DNA of 8,249 nucleotides from 1-14-2-50-31-20 sp965370315 (GCA_965370315.1 CBDUTO010000170.1:1-8249); one strand, 5' to 3'; shown: positions 1-7,325, counted from the first letter of the stretch. Notes: generated by a model from the letters alone, not told the origin. Numbers and translations: made by a program.

Positions 1-219
1 TCATAATCGATGGGGTACATTTCGTCAGACACCTAATATATTTACTTATTTATGAATTTCACTTTTTCATTCATACATAGATGCATATTTATTTTTAACT
101 AATAGTAAATAATACGATATAATTTTCGATAATAATTCGTCATGTAAAAGAAATAGAGAATACTATTTACTCTACATGCATCCAGATAATTTAACTAACT
201 ATTAAGTACAGGAAATTTT
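1..219. other. AT-rich leader region, no supported gene
   Basis: No gene can be supported here. Two plus-strand frames are open from the left edge, one to a TGA at 53-55 and one to a TAG at 78-80. Either could be the tail of a gene cut by the window edge, but the peptides are too short to recognise. On the minus strand an ATG at 20-18 could open a leftward gene, again with too few codons to judge. The stretch from about 80 to 209 is very AT-rich and probably holds the promoter of the following gene, although I could not pick a well-spaced -35/-10 pair. An AGGA Shine-Dalgarno-like site lies at 210-213, six bases before the ATG at 220. Confidence 0.5.
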
Positions 220-1734
220 ATGCTACGGAAAGTCACAATCTTTACAACATTACTTGTTTTATTGAGTATATCAACTATTTATTCACAAACAGAAAAACAG
301 AATTTATTATTAAAATTTTATGAAAACACAGAACAAGGTGAATTAGCAGAAATTATTAAAAAGAGAATTGATAAAGAAAACCAGATTACAAACTATTCCA
401 GTTCTAATATCCAGAAACAAACTACTGGAACTCTAAATGTAGTTGACAGTGTTAAATTTACTACAGCAGATGGTACTAAGTATAAGGAAAGCTATATTTA
501 CAATACAGGTGGCGATTTAACTAGTTACACAACAGAGTTGTGGGAGACCAATAAATGGACTGATTTAGACAGGTACACTATTGAGTTTAATGTGACAGAC
601 CATTCTTCTTTTCAATTAAAAGAGACTTGGGATGGTACCCAATGGATTAATGCAACGAAAACAAGAAGTGAGTATGATTTGAATAATAATATGACATATT
701 CTTTAGAAGAAACTTGGGATAGCACACAATGGGTAAATAGTATGATTATTATAGAAGAATTTGATTCTGCAGATCGAACAATTTTTATGAGTTATGACTA
801 TATCGATTTTTCAATAATTGCTCACAATGAATACGATATTGATGGAAATCTTGTAATTGAAAACAATTCCATGTTTTTTGGTGAATCCCTTTTTAGAAAA
901 ACCAAGAGAACAAGTAGATATGATTCTAATAAAAACATTACCTCTGCATTAATTGAAATATTTGCAGAAGAAGCGTGGGAAATTTCAGCACAAACTACAT
1001 ACGGACATGATTCCTCGAATAATATTACATCTGAGTTATCTGAGAACTGGAATAGTAGTGATAGTATATGGGTAAATAATCAACTACGAAATTATGAATT
1101 TGATTCCAACAAAAACAGAACTTTACTTTTATTAAATTTTTGGGATACGGAAGATAGTTTATGGACACCACGCTATAGATACAGTTCCATCTATGATTCA
1201 AACCAACTTATGACATTAGACTTCTGTGAGAGCTGGGATACTACTAAATGGACGAATACTTATGAATACTCTTACAACTACAAGGAGAATGGAAATTTAA
1301 ATTTTGCATCATACAATAGATGGAATAATGGAACAAAAGAGTTAGCCAATAGCTTTCTAGAATTTGCAGACCCTAGAAACAATGGATGGAATTTTTATTT
1401 TACTGCTTCTAATATAGATGCTGTTTATTATAACTTAATTACAGATGTTGAGGATAAACTGAAGGGAGTAACAACATATTCATTAGAGCAAAATTATCCA
1501 AATCCTTTTAATCCTAGCACAAGCATTAATTTTAGTTTGAGTAAATCTGGAATGGTGAGTTTAAAGGTTTTCAACATACTTGGCGAAGAGGTTGCAACAC
1601 TAATAAATAAAAGAATGGATAGCGGCAACTATGAGCATTCATTTAATGCATCATATTTACCAAGTGGAGTTTATATCTATAAAATTCAAACAGGAAGCTT
1701 TTCTCAATCAAAAAAAATGATGCTACTTAAATAA
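220..1734 (+). CDS. Secreted repeat protein with C-terminal T9SS type A sorting domain
   Basis: A 504-residue exported protein of unknown function. Residues 1-22 form a signal peptide (basic MLRK, hydrophobic core, cleavage probably before Gln23). Residues ~107-375 contain about ten degenerate ~29-residue repeats built around a W-D/N-x-T-x-W element and a following YD/FD-S/L-N-N/K-N turn. Clear copies begin near 107, 136, 165, 276, 307 and 338. Residues ~418-504 are a complete type A T9SS sorting domain, with QNYPNPFNP at 424-432, an FNILGEEV strand, a PSGVYIYKI strand and a KKMMLLK end. In this family the domain directs passage through the outer membrane and is usually cleaved during surface attachment or release, so the mature protein is probably extracellular. 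The ATG at 220 has AGGA six bases upstream and leads straight into the signal peptide. No catalytic motif is visible. Repeats of this kind are rich in beta-hairpins and resemble YD-type repeats, so a structural or adhesive role is possible but unproven. Confidence 0.9.
   Translation: MLRKVTIFTTLLVLLSISTIYSQTEKQNLLLKFYENTEQGELAEIIKKRIDKENQITNYSSSNIQKQTTGTLNVVDSVKFTTADGTKYKESYIYNTGGDLTSYTTELWETNKWTDLDRYTIEFNVTDHSSFQLKETWDGTQWINATKTRSEYDLNNNMTYSLEETWDSTQWVNSMIIIEEFDSADRTIFMSYDYIDFSIIAHNEYDIDGNLVIENNSMFFGESLFRKTKRTSRYDSNKNITSALIEIFAEEAWEISAQTTYGHDSSNNITSELSENWNSSDSIWVNNQLRNYEFDSNKNRTLLLLNFWDTEDSLWTPRYRYSSIYDSNQLMTLDFCESWDTTKWTNTYEYSYNYKENGNLNFASYNRWNNGTKELANSFLEFADPRNNGWNFYFTASNIDAVYYNLITDVEDKLKGVTTYSLEQNYPNPFNPSTSINFSLSKSGMVSLKVFNILGEEVATLINKRMDSGNYEHSFNASYLPSGVYIYKIQTGSFSQSKKMMLLK
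538..1344 (+). repeat. Tandem degenerate ~29-31-residue protein repeats
   Basis: The encoded residues ~107-375 repeat with a period of 29-31. Tryptophan-anchored elements occur near residues 107, 136, 165, 276, 307, 338 and 367. Degenerate copies near 191, 217 and 247 keep the phase. Each unit reads roughly as aromatic-Asp-x-Asn-x-Asn-x-Thr, a beta strand, a Trp-Asp-x-Thr-x-Trp turn and another strand. The DNA has diverged between copies, so the array is old and not a recent slippage product. Confidence 0.7.
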
Positions 1735-1755
1735 TTTCAATAAATTATTACTTAT

Positions 1756-1792
1756 AAATTAGTGCCGCTTAATAATTATGTGGCACTAATTT
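1756..1792. terminator. Hairpin terminator between convergent genes
   Basis: An 11-bp perfect stem pairs AAATTAGTGCC (1756-1766) with GGCACTAATTT (1782-1792). It can be extended inward by a G-U and a C-G pair, leaving a loop of about 11 bases. A T-rich run follows on the plus strand. The hairpin lies 21 bases after the stop of the repeat protein and 24 bases beyond the stop of the convergent minus-strand peptidase gene. It is therefore placed to end transcription from both sides. The T-tract is modest in both directions. Confidence 0.7.
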
Positions 1793-1816
1793 TATGTTGT
1801 AAAAGATGTTATAGAA

Positions 1817-3451
1817 CTAGTTACAGACTTGTTGAAATACTCTCAAAAAGTTTTCACCTAATATTTTTCTTACTTCGGTCTGCGTATAGCCATGATCAAG
1901 TAGTGCTTTTGTTAAAACTGGGAATTTCGTAACATCATCTAATCCGCTAACTAAATTGCCTCCTGTTCCATCAAAATCGGAGCCTAGCGCAACATGATCT
2001 ATTCCGACCAAATTTACGATATAATCTATATGAGCAATCACATCATCTATATCTGAATCACTATCATTGTTTGCATCCCCTATAAATGGAGGATAAAATA
2101 CAATTCCAATAACACCGCCACTGTTGGCTATTGATCTAATTTGATTATCGTATAAATTCCTAGAATGATTTTTTATTGCTCTTACTCCAGAATGAGTAGC
2201 CACTATTGGATTTTGTGTAATTTCCAGAATATCTGTAATTGTTTTAATCCCAGTGTGTGAAATATCAATTAAAATACCAAGAGAATCCATTTTACGAATC
2301 ACATCTTTTCCGAAATCACTGAGTCCAACGGTTGAAGTTCTTGAATCAGATGCGGAAATTGCCCAGTCAGTACTATTGTTCCAAGTAATGGTAAGGTATC
2401 TCATTCCCATATTATAAAGCTGAACTAGTTTATCCATACTATTTTCAATTGAATGTCCACCTTCAACACCTATTACTGCAGCAATTTTATTTTGCTTAAT
2501 TGCGCTCATGGAAGAAATGTAATTATTTGTTCTACTTAAATCATTAGCATTTAATACAGCCTCATAGTCTAATTTTTCAATCATATCTACTGTTGTATTA
2601 AAATATTTACCAGAATATGCAGACGGACTTACCCAAGCAGCAAAAAACTGCAAATCCACACCACCCATTTTTAATCTAGGAATATCGGTCTCAAACTTAG
2701 TATTGTATTCTCCAATGTTATAGTTTGGATCCACCATAAATATTCGTTCTAAGATATCATTGTGTAAATCTACTAATGTAGCATTAAAATGAAGAGGTTC
2801 TATAGTTCTTGAAATATTCTCCCCTCCGCCAACAGTAACAACTAGGGTGTCACTTACATATGTATATTTTGAACATACAATTCTAACTTCAGAATCTGTG
2901 GTTTTTCCGAGATTTGTTTTACTACGAAAAGCCGTTGACTGCAAACTTGTCAAACCAATTCCGCTAGAACCATCTAGTTGATTCATTTTTTTTGTAACGG
3001 ATTGTGTTGCTGTTCTAATAGTATAGAAATAAATTCCTGCCGATCCCATTCCCTCATATCTGATAGTATAGTTCCCATTCTGCAAGGCATACTCTTTCTT
3101 GTCAACTATTCTTCCGAGAATATCATGAATTATAATAGTCACTTTTTCTGACTCATCAATACTAAAAGAAATATTTGTAGCTGGATTAAATGGATTGGGA
3201 TAATTTTGGTCTACAATAAACTTACTTGGTGAATGAACTTCTGCAACTGATGTTATTTGATAACTCCAATTACCAAAGAAATCTGTATATAACGTGTCAC
3301 CAATGTTACTACTTACATCAGTTACTTCAACCATCACATTTTCAAGATTTTCCGTTGTTAAAAAATCTTTCACATTTCCAGAAATCACTTGTGCTTGTAG
3401 TGATGTTATTCCTAAAAAGGCAACAGATATGAAATGAAGGAATTTATTCAT
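1817..3451 (-). CDS. Exported M19-family dipeptidase with an internal T9SS-like sorting module
   Basis: A 544-residue zinc dipeptidase of the renal dipeptidase (M19) family, whose members hydrolyse dipeptides with broad specificity, some acting on D-residues. Residues 1-20 are a signal peptide with likely cleavage at LQA/Q. Residues ~21-68 look like the first half of a carboxypeptidase-regulatory-like beta-sandwich (GDTLYTD..GNW). Residues ~78-159 are a T9SS type A-like module, and ~188-220 (YVSDTLVVTV..GEN) look like the second half of the sandwich. The catalytic domain runs from ~226 to the end. Visible metal and active-site candidates are H230 and D232 (DLHND), E330 (GVEGG), H399 (DISHT), H420 (ATHSG) and the Asp pair in GSDFDG at 490-495; R431 matches the family's substrate-binding Arg. 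The position of human H152 (in LTLTH) is Trp357 here. The ATG at 3451 starts at the signal peptide; no strong Shine-Dalgarno site is seen. The gene lies 19 nt downstream of the KdsC-like gene and is probably co-transcribed with it. Confidence 0.92.
   Translation of the reverse strand: MNKFLHFISVAFLGITSLQAQVISGNVKDFLTTENLENVMVEVTDVSSNIGDTLYTDFFGNWSYQITSVAEVHSPSKFIVDQNYPNPFNPATNISFSIDESEKVTIIIHDILGRIVDKKEYALQNGNYTIRYEGMGSAGIYFYTIRTATQSVTKKMNQLDGSSGIGLTSLQSTAFRSKTNLGKTTDSEVRIVCSKYTYVSDTLVVTVGGGENISRTIEPLHFNATLVDLHNDILERIFMVDPNYNIGEYNTKFETDIPRLKMGGVDLQFFAAWVSPSAYSGKYFNTTVDMIEKLDYEAVLNANDLSRTNNYISSMSAIKQNKIAAVIGVEGGHSIENSMDKLVQLYNMGMRYLTITWNNSTDWAISASDSRTSTVGLSDFGKDVIRKMDSLGILIDISHTGIKTITDILEITQNPIVATHSGVRAIKNHSRNLYDNQIRSIANSGGVIGIVFYPPFIGDANNDSDSDIDDVIAHIDYIVNLVGIDHVALGSDFDGTGGNLVSGLDDVTKFPVLTKALLDHGYTQTEVRKILGENFLRVFQQVCN
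2975..3220 (-). other. Internal T9SS type A-like sorting module within the M19 dipeptidase
   Basis: This segment encodes residues ~78-159. It has the family order: DQNYPNPFNP, an S-F-S-I strand, a V-T-I-I-I-H-D-I-L-G-R-I-V segment, a G-N-Y turn, an AGIYFYTIRT strand and a TKKMNQLDG end. It aligns along its whole length with the C-terminal domain of the protein encoded at 220-1734, but another ~385 residues follow it here. In the known T9SS families this domain sits at the extreme C-terminus, so its function at this position is unclear. Confidence 0.85.
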
Positions 3452-3470
3452 AGTTCTTACTATATATATA

Positions 3471-3965
3471 TTATTGTTTATTTGCAGATATTATTAACTC
3501 TGCGAATTCTCGAAATACCCCATCACCACCCTTTCGCTTGCAGACAAAATCTACTGAAGCTAAGATTGAATCTACTGCATCACTTGGTGCTGCAGAGAAT
3601 CCAACTCCATTAATAATTTCCAAATCATTAACGTCATCTCCAAGATATGCAACATTCTCTAACTCTATTTCTTTCTCTTCGCAAATTTCTTTTAGTTTTT
3701 CTAGTTTATCCCAAGTGCCGGTAATAAGAAAGTCCATTTTTAATCTTTTGTTACGAACCTCAATTAGCTCTCCCCCATCGGTTGAGATTATCCCACATTC
3801 AAATCCAAATTCTTTTAGTCGTCTCGTTCCCATGCCATCTTTTACATTAAATTTTTTCATTACTAATCCCTCTTCCGTGTAGTAAAGTCCACCATCTGTT
3901 AGTACTCCATCTACATCGGTAACAACCAATTTTATTTTGGCCAGTTTCAAATTTAAATTTTTCAT
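3471..3965 (-). CDS. kdsC: KdsC/YrbI-family HAD phosphatase (Kdo-8-phosphate or acylneuraminate-9-phosphate type)
   Basis: A 164-residue cytoplasmic HAD phosphatase of the small cap-less KdsC group. KdsC removes phosphate from 3-deoxy-D-manno-octulosonate 8-phosphate on the way to Kdo for lipopolysaccharide; close relatives act on sialic-acid-type 9-phosphates. Motif I is DVDGVLTDG at 17-25 (nucleophile D17, acid/base D19). The motif II region is GIISTDGG at 58-65, motif III is probably K87 in the TWDKL segment, and motif IV is GDDVND at 109-114. The C-terminal GGDGVFREFAELI matches the mobile tail that closes the neighbouring subunit's active site in tetrameric KdsC. Length is typical. E. 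coli KdsC has a TGR-type motif II; here it is STDGG, somewhat closer in feel to the phosphatases found beside NeuA/NeuB genes, so the exact substrate is open. The ATG at 3965 has only a weak upstream AAG as a Shine-Dalgarno candidate. It is the first gene of the minus-strand pair with the M19 dipeptidase. Confidence 0.88.
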   Translation of the reverse strand: MKNLNLKLAKIKLVVTDVDGVLTDGGLYYTEEGLVMKKFNVKDGMGTRRLKEFGFECGIISTDGGELIEVRNKRLKMDFLITGTWDKLEKLKEICEEKEIELENVAYLGDDVNDLEIINGVGFSAAPSDAVDSILASVDFVCKRKGGDGVFREFAELIISANKQ

Positions 3966-3990
3966 CTTGTATAGTCCATTTATATATTTG

Positions 3991-4019
3991 ATTAAATAAT
4001 ATCCACAATATTAGAACAA
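3991..4019 (-). promoter_or_regulatory. Possible sigma70-type promoter for the KdsC-like/M19 operon
   Basis: Read on the minus strand, TTGTTC (4019-4014) is followed after 17 bases by TTTAAT (3996-3991), about 25 bases before the start codon. The -10 matches five of six consensus bases but the -35 only three. The region is so AT-rich that chance matches are likely. Confidence 0.3.
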
Positions 4020-4471
4020 GTTACCTTAAAAATAATGAGTCCATATGCTCTTGAGTTACGACTTAAAATAGAATTCCTATAAAAGCAATTTGTTTATTAT
4101 CTGAACAAGAACGAGCGCAATTGAGTTAGATTTACTTCAACTTATTAACCTCTCATCTGAAATCTATTAGAACATAATCCTATTAAAAACAGGATAATTT
4201 ATACTCTAATAGTGATAAGCTATTGCTATAATGCATCATTCATTGCTCTTATAAAATATCTTGCAAATACTAAAGTAGTAAAATACTCTTTTGTGATCTA
4301 ATTTTTGGAATACTATTGCTTTATGTTTCTATAATAATAATTAAATTCTGCTCTAGGATTTCATTAGCAAAGTTATTATTTTTTTACCTGAAATCAATTT
4401 ATCTTATTTTACTAGCCAGATATTTAGGAAAAAAATTGAACATTAAATTATCGTTAAATATGCAAAAACAT

Positions 4472-4501
4472 TTGCACTTTGACTTATTAAATAGTTATAA
4501 T
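4472..4501 (+). promoter_or_regulatory. Candidate promoter for the TonB-dependent receptor
   Basis: A perfect TATAAT lies at 4496-4501, with TTGCAC at 4472-4477 (18-base spacer) as a partial -35. A TTTG at 4471-4474 could serve instead as a Bacteroidetes-type -33 element. Transcription would start near 4508, giving a leader of about 50 bases ahead of the ATG at 4561. The -35 match is weak. Confidence 0.4.
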
Positions 4502-4560
4502 TACTACCGCAATTAAACAACCTAACTCACTTATTTACTAACAAATCATAAGGACGCTTT

Positions 4561-7302
4561 ATGATGAAAATTTACAAAACCTTGGTACTGATGATGATTT
4601 TTACATCAGCACTATTCGCACAAAGTTATACACTATCTGGAACAGTAACTAGCACAGAAGCTGGTGAAAATCTAGTTGGGGCTAATGTGTATGTTAAAGG
4701 CACAACAATGGGTGCTGCTACTGATATTGATGGAAAATACTCTATCCCATCACTAAAAGCTGGTGAATATACTGTTGTTTGCAGTTACATCGGTTTTGAA
4801 ACTATTGAAGAGACAGTAAATGTTACAAACAACATGGAATTAAACTTCTCTTTAAAAGATCACCAATTTTCTCTAAATGTTACTGTTCTTGCTGACAGAG
4901 CTAAAGAGAGAGAGACGCCTGTTGCTTTCACAAACATCGACAAAAAAGAGTTGGAAAAGCAATTAGGTTCAAGAGATATTCCTATGATTCTTAACACAAC
5001 TCCTTCAGTTTATGCAACTGCACAAGGCGGTGGTGCTGGTGATGCAAGAATTAATATTCGTGGTTTTGATCAAAAAAACATTGCAATCATGATTAATGGT
5101 GTTCCTGTGAACGACATGGAAAATGGTTGGGTTTATTGGTCTAACTGGGATGGACTTGGCGATGCTACTTCATCAATCCAGTTACAGAGAGGTCTTTCTG
5201 CTGTTAACTTAGCAACACCTTCAATTGGTGGTACAATGAACATAATTTCTGACCCTACCTCACAAAAATTTGGAGTGAAGCTAAAACAAGAATTTGGCAG
5301 TGGTGCATTCTTAAAAACTTCGCTTGGAGCAAGCTCAGGTAAAATGGGTGATTTTGCAGTTAATGTAAATCTAGTAAAAAAAACTGGTGATGGACTTATT
5401 GATAAAACATGGACAGACGCTTGGGCTTACTATATGGGTTTAAGTTATGAAATTAATGAGAATAACAGATTAGAACTTTATGCTCTGGGTGCTCCTCAAC
5501 GTCACGGTCAAAATTTATACAAACAAAATGCTGCTGCTTATGACTCTACTTTTGCAAAAGAAGAACTTGGATATTCTGTTTCTGATGTTAGTAATTACAA
5601 GCAAGTTGGGACAAAATTCAATCAGAACTGGTCACCAGTAAGTTCGTCCTATACTGGGAAACAATGGGATGGAAGTGAAATAGATCGTTACGATCCTAAT
5701 TTCATAAACGAAAGAGAAAATTTCTTCCACAAGCCAATAGTAAACTTAAACTGGTATTCTCAGCTCTCTAAAAAAGTTAGTTTATATACGACTGCTTATT
5801 ATTCTGGTGGAGAAGGTGGTGGAACAGGTACTTTTGGTTCGATATATACTCAGGATGCTGATGGCAATTTGGGTGATGACGACTATAAATACTACTATGG
5901 TAGAAGCCCTTGGACAAGAAACTGGGATGCTACAATAGCAGCAAACCAAGGCCCTGCTGGTAGTTATTGGGTTGACAAAACGGAAATAATAAAAGAAGAT
6001 GGAGAATCAATAGGTATCCTTCGTAATAGTCGTAACAATCAATGGACATTTGGCTTAATATCTAAAGCTTATTGGAAATTAAATAATAATTGGAAAACAT
6101 CTTTCGGTATTGATTTGAGAACAGCTGAAATTGATCACTTTAGAGAAGTTAGGGATCTTTTAGGTGGTAATTTTTATATAAATACAGATGATGAATTTGC
6201 TACTACAGATAAAAAAGTTCTTGGCGATAAAATTGCTTATAATAATACAAATACAGTTGACTGGATGGGTGGATATGCTCAGGCAGAATACTCAAAAGAT
6301 AGATTAACAGCTTATGGTACAGCAGGTCTTTCTACTATCAAATATACTTTTACTGACCATTTTAAAAAGAATGCTTCTGGTAACGAAGTCTTTACTGAAA
6401 GTGATTGGATTAGTGGTTATCAAGTTAAGGGTGGTGCCAGTTTTCGTTTTACAACAACAAATAGTATGTATGCAAATGTTGGTTATGTAAGCAAAGTACC
6501 TATATTTGATGCTGTAATCAATGACCAAACTGGTGAACTTATAAATAAAGATAATGAAATTTTTACATCTTTTGAAATCGGAACTAACAACAAGTTCTTT
6601 GGAAATAAGTTAAATACAAATTTAAATGTGTATTATACTAATTGGTCTAACAGAACAGTTACTCAGAATGATTTTGATCAATTTACTGGTGATGATGGAC
6701 TAATTGTAATCTATGGCATGGACTCACAACATAAAGGTGTTGAGTTAGAATTAAACTATCAACCTGTTAGTTTATTAAGACTAGATGCTGTTCTTTCATA
6801 TGGTGGCTGGGAACAAACTAACGATCCAAATGCAGATTACAAAGATTACACAAGTGGACTTGACTCAACATTAACACTTTATTTGGATGGTGTAAAAGTT
6901 GGCGACCAACCTCAATCATCTATTGTTCTTGGTGCAACTATTTTTCCAATGAAAGGAATGTCACTCCAAGCAACATGGAGATTTTATGACAATTATTATG
7001 CAAACTGGCAAGCAACACAACGAACAGACGTTGCTGACAAGGGACAAAGCTGGATGGCTCCAAGCTACAGTTTAGTTGATCTTCATTTTAATTGGGATCT
7101 TCCATATAAACTTTCTGGAGTATCATTCCAAGTATTTGCTCATGTTTTCAACTTACTTGACGCATTATATATTCAAGATGCTACTGATAATAGTAAATAT
7201 AATGGAGTTTATGGCTCTGAAACTCACAGTGCTCAAGCTGCAGAAGTATTCTTCGGCGCACCTCAATCTTTTAATGCTGGTGTTTCTATTGCATTTAACT
7301 AG
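4561..7302 (+). CDS. TonB-dependent outer-membrane receptor with carboxypeptidase-regulatory-like domain
   Basis: A 913-residue outer-membrane transporter, which in this family imports a ligand using TonB-ExbBD energy. Residues 1-20 are a signal peptide with probable cleavage at LFA/Q. Residues ~23-98 are a carboxypeptidase-regulatory-like beta-sandwich (LSGTVTS, LVGANVYVKGT, TDIDGKY, AGEYTVVCSYIGFE). Residues ~112-225 are the plug: NTTPSV, INIRGFDQKNIAIMINGVPVND, GWVYWSNWDGL, IQLQRGLSA and GGTMNIIS. The remainder is a 22-strand-type beta barrel ending in FFGAPQSFNAGVSIAFN, which has the family's aromatic C-terminal strand. The ATG at 4561 has AAGGA at 4550-4554, six bases upstream; a second ATG follows immediately. 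The gene ends in tandem TAG stops. No SusD-like gene is adjacent, so this is probably not a SusCD polysaccharide system. The ligand is unknown; siderophore, cobalamin, peptide or sugar cannot be told apart here. No clear TonB box was found. It is probably monocistronic, since a strong terminator follows. Confidence 0.95.
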   Translation: MMKIYKTLVLMMIFTSALFAQSYTLSGTVTSTEAGENLVGANVYVKGTTMGAATDIDGKYSIPSLKAGEYTVVCSYIGFETIEETVNVTNNMELNFSLKDHQFSLNVTVLADRAKERETPVAFTNIDKKELEKQLGSRDIPMILNTTPSVYATAQGGGAGDARINIRGFDQKNIAIMINGVPVNDMENGWVYWSNWDGLGDATSSIQLQRGLSAVNLATPSIGGTMNIISDPTSQKFGVKLKQEFGSGAFLKTSLGASSGKMGDFAVNVNLVKKTGDGLIDKTWTDAWAYYMGLSYEINENNRLELYALGAPQRHGQNLYKQNAAAYDSTFAKEELGYSVSDVSNYKQVGTKFNQNWSPVSSSYTGKQWDGSEIDRYDPNFINERENFFHKPIVNLNWYSQLSKKVSLYTTAYYSGGEGGGTGTFGSIYTQDADGNLGDDDYKYYYGRSPWTRNWDATIAANQGPAGSYWVDKTEIIKEDGESIGILRNSRNNQWTFGLISKAYWKLNNNWKTSFGIDLRTAEIDHFREVRDLLGGNFYINTDDEFATTDKKVLGDKIAYNNTNTVDWMGGYAQAEYSKDRLTAYGTAGLSTIKYTFTDHFKKNASGNEVFTESDWISGYQVKGGASFRFTTTNSMYANVGYVSKVPIFDAVINDQTGELINKDNEIFTSFEIGTNNKFFGNKLNTNLNVYYTNWSNRTVTQNDFDQFTGDDGLIVIYGMDSQHKGVELELNYQPVSLLRLDAVLSYGGWEQTNDPNADYKDYTSGLDSTLTLYLDGVKVGDQPQSSIVLGATIFPMKGMSLQATWRFYDNYYANWQATQRTDVADKGQSWMAPSYSLVDLHFNWDLPYKLSGVSFQVFAHVFNLLDALYIQDATDNSKYNGVYGSETHSAQAAEVFFGAPQSFNAGVSIAFN

Positions 7303-7325
7303 TAGTTAAATTTATATTGCTTTAC

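Larger units (their letters stand above)
3966..4560. other. Divergent intergenic region, no gene
   Basis: About 595 bases separate the divergent KdsC-like and TonB-receptor genes. The stretch is very AT-rich. The only long reading frame (4316-4516) starts at TTG, has no ribosome binding site and gives a low-complexity Ile/Leu/Lys/Asn-rich peptide, so I do not call it. Only very short inverted repeats are visible, for example ATCCT/AGGAT near 4178-4196 and AATAT/ATATT near 3998-4012. I see no tRNA, no GC-rich structured RNA and no strong terminator. The ends probably carry the two divergent promoters; the middle ~400 bases are unexplained. Confidence 0.6.

Noticed and set aside
2..80. Open plus-strand frames entering from the left edge (stops at 53-55 and 78-80), and a minus-strand ATG at 20-18
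   Set aside because: Too few codons are inside the window to identify any protein, and two competing frames are open. It could be the tail or head of a neighbouring gene, but nothing in the sequence decides it.
3226..3432. 68-codon plus-strand reading frame opposite the dipeptidase N-terminus
   Set aside because: It is antisense to a gene with clear protein motifs, and its translation has no recognisable features.
3538..3882. 114-codon plus-strand reading frame opposite the KdsC-like gene
   Set aside because: Its Ser-rich composition is the usual shadow of a Glu/Lys-rich gene on the other strand. The minus-strand frame has intact HAD motifs.
4316..4516. 66-codon plus-strand reading frame in the divergent spacer
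   Set aside because: It starts at TTG, has no ribosome binding site, and encodes a low-complexity Ile/Leu/Lys/Asn-rich peptide as expected from random AT-rich DNA. It also overlaps the likely promoter of the TonB receptor.
4561..7302. Reading the TonB-dependent receptor as a SusC protein of a polysaccharide utilisation locus
   Set aside because: No SusD-like lipoprotein or glycoside hydrolase gene is adjacent, a strong terminator follows directly, and the barrel resembles stand-alone receptors.
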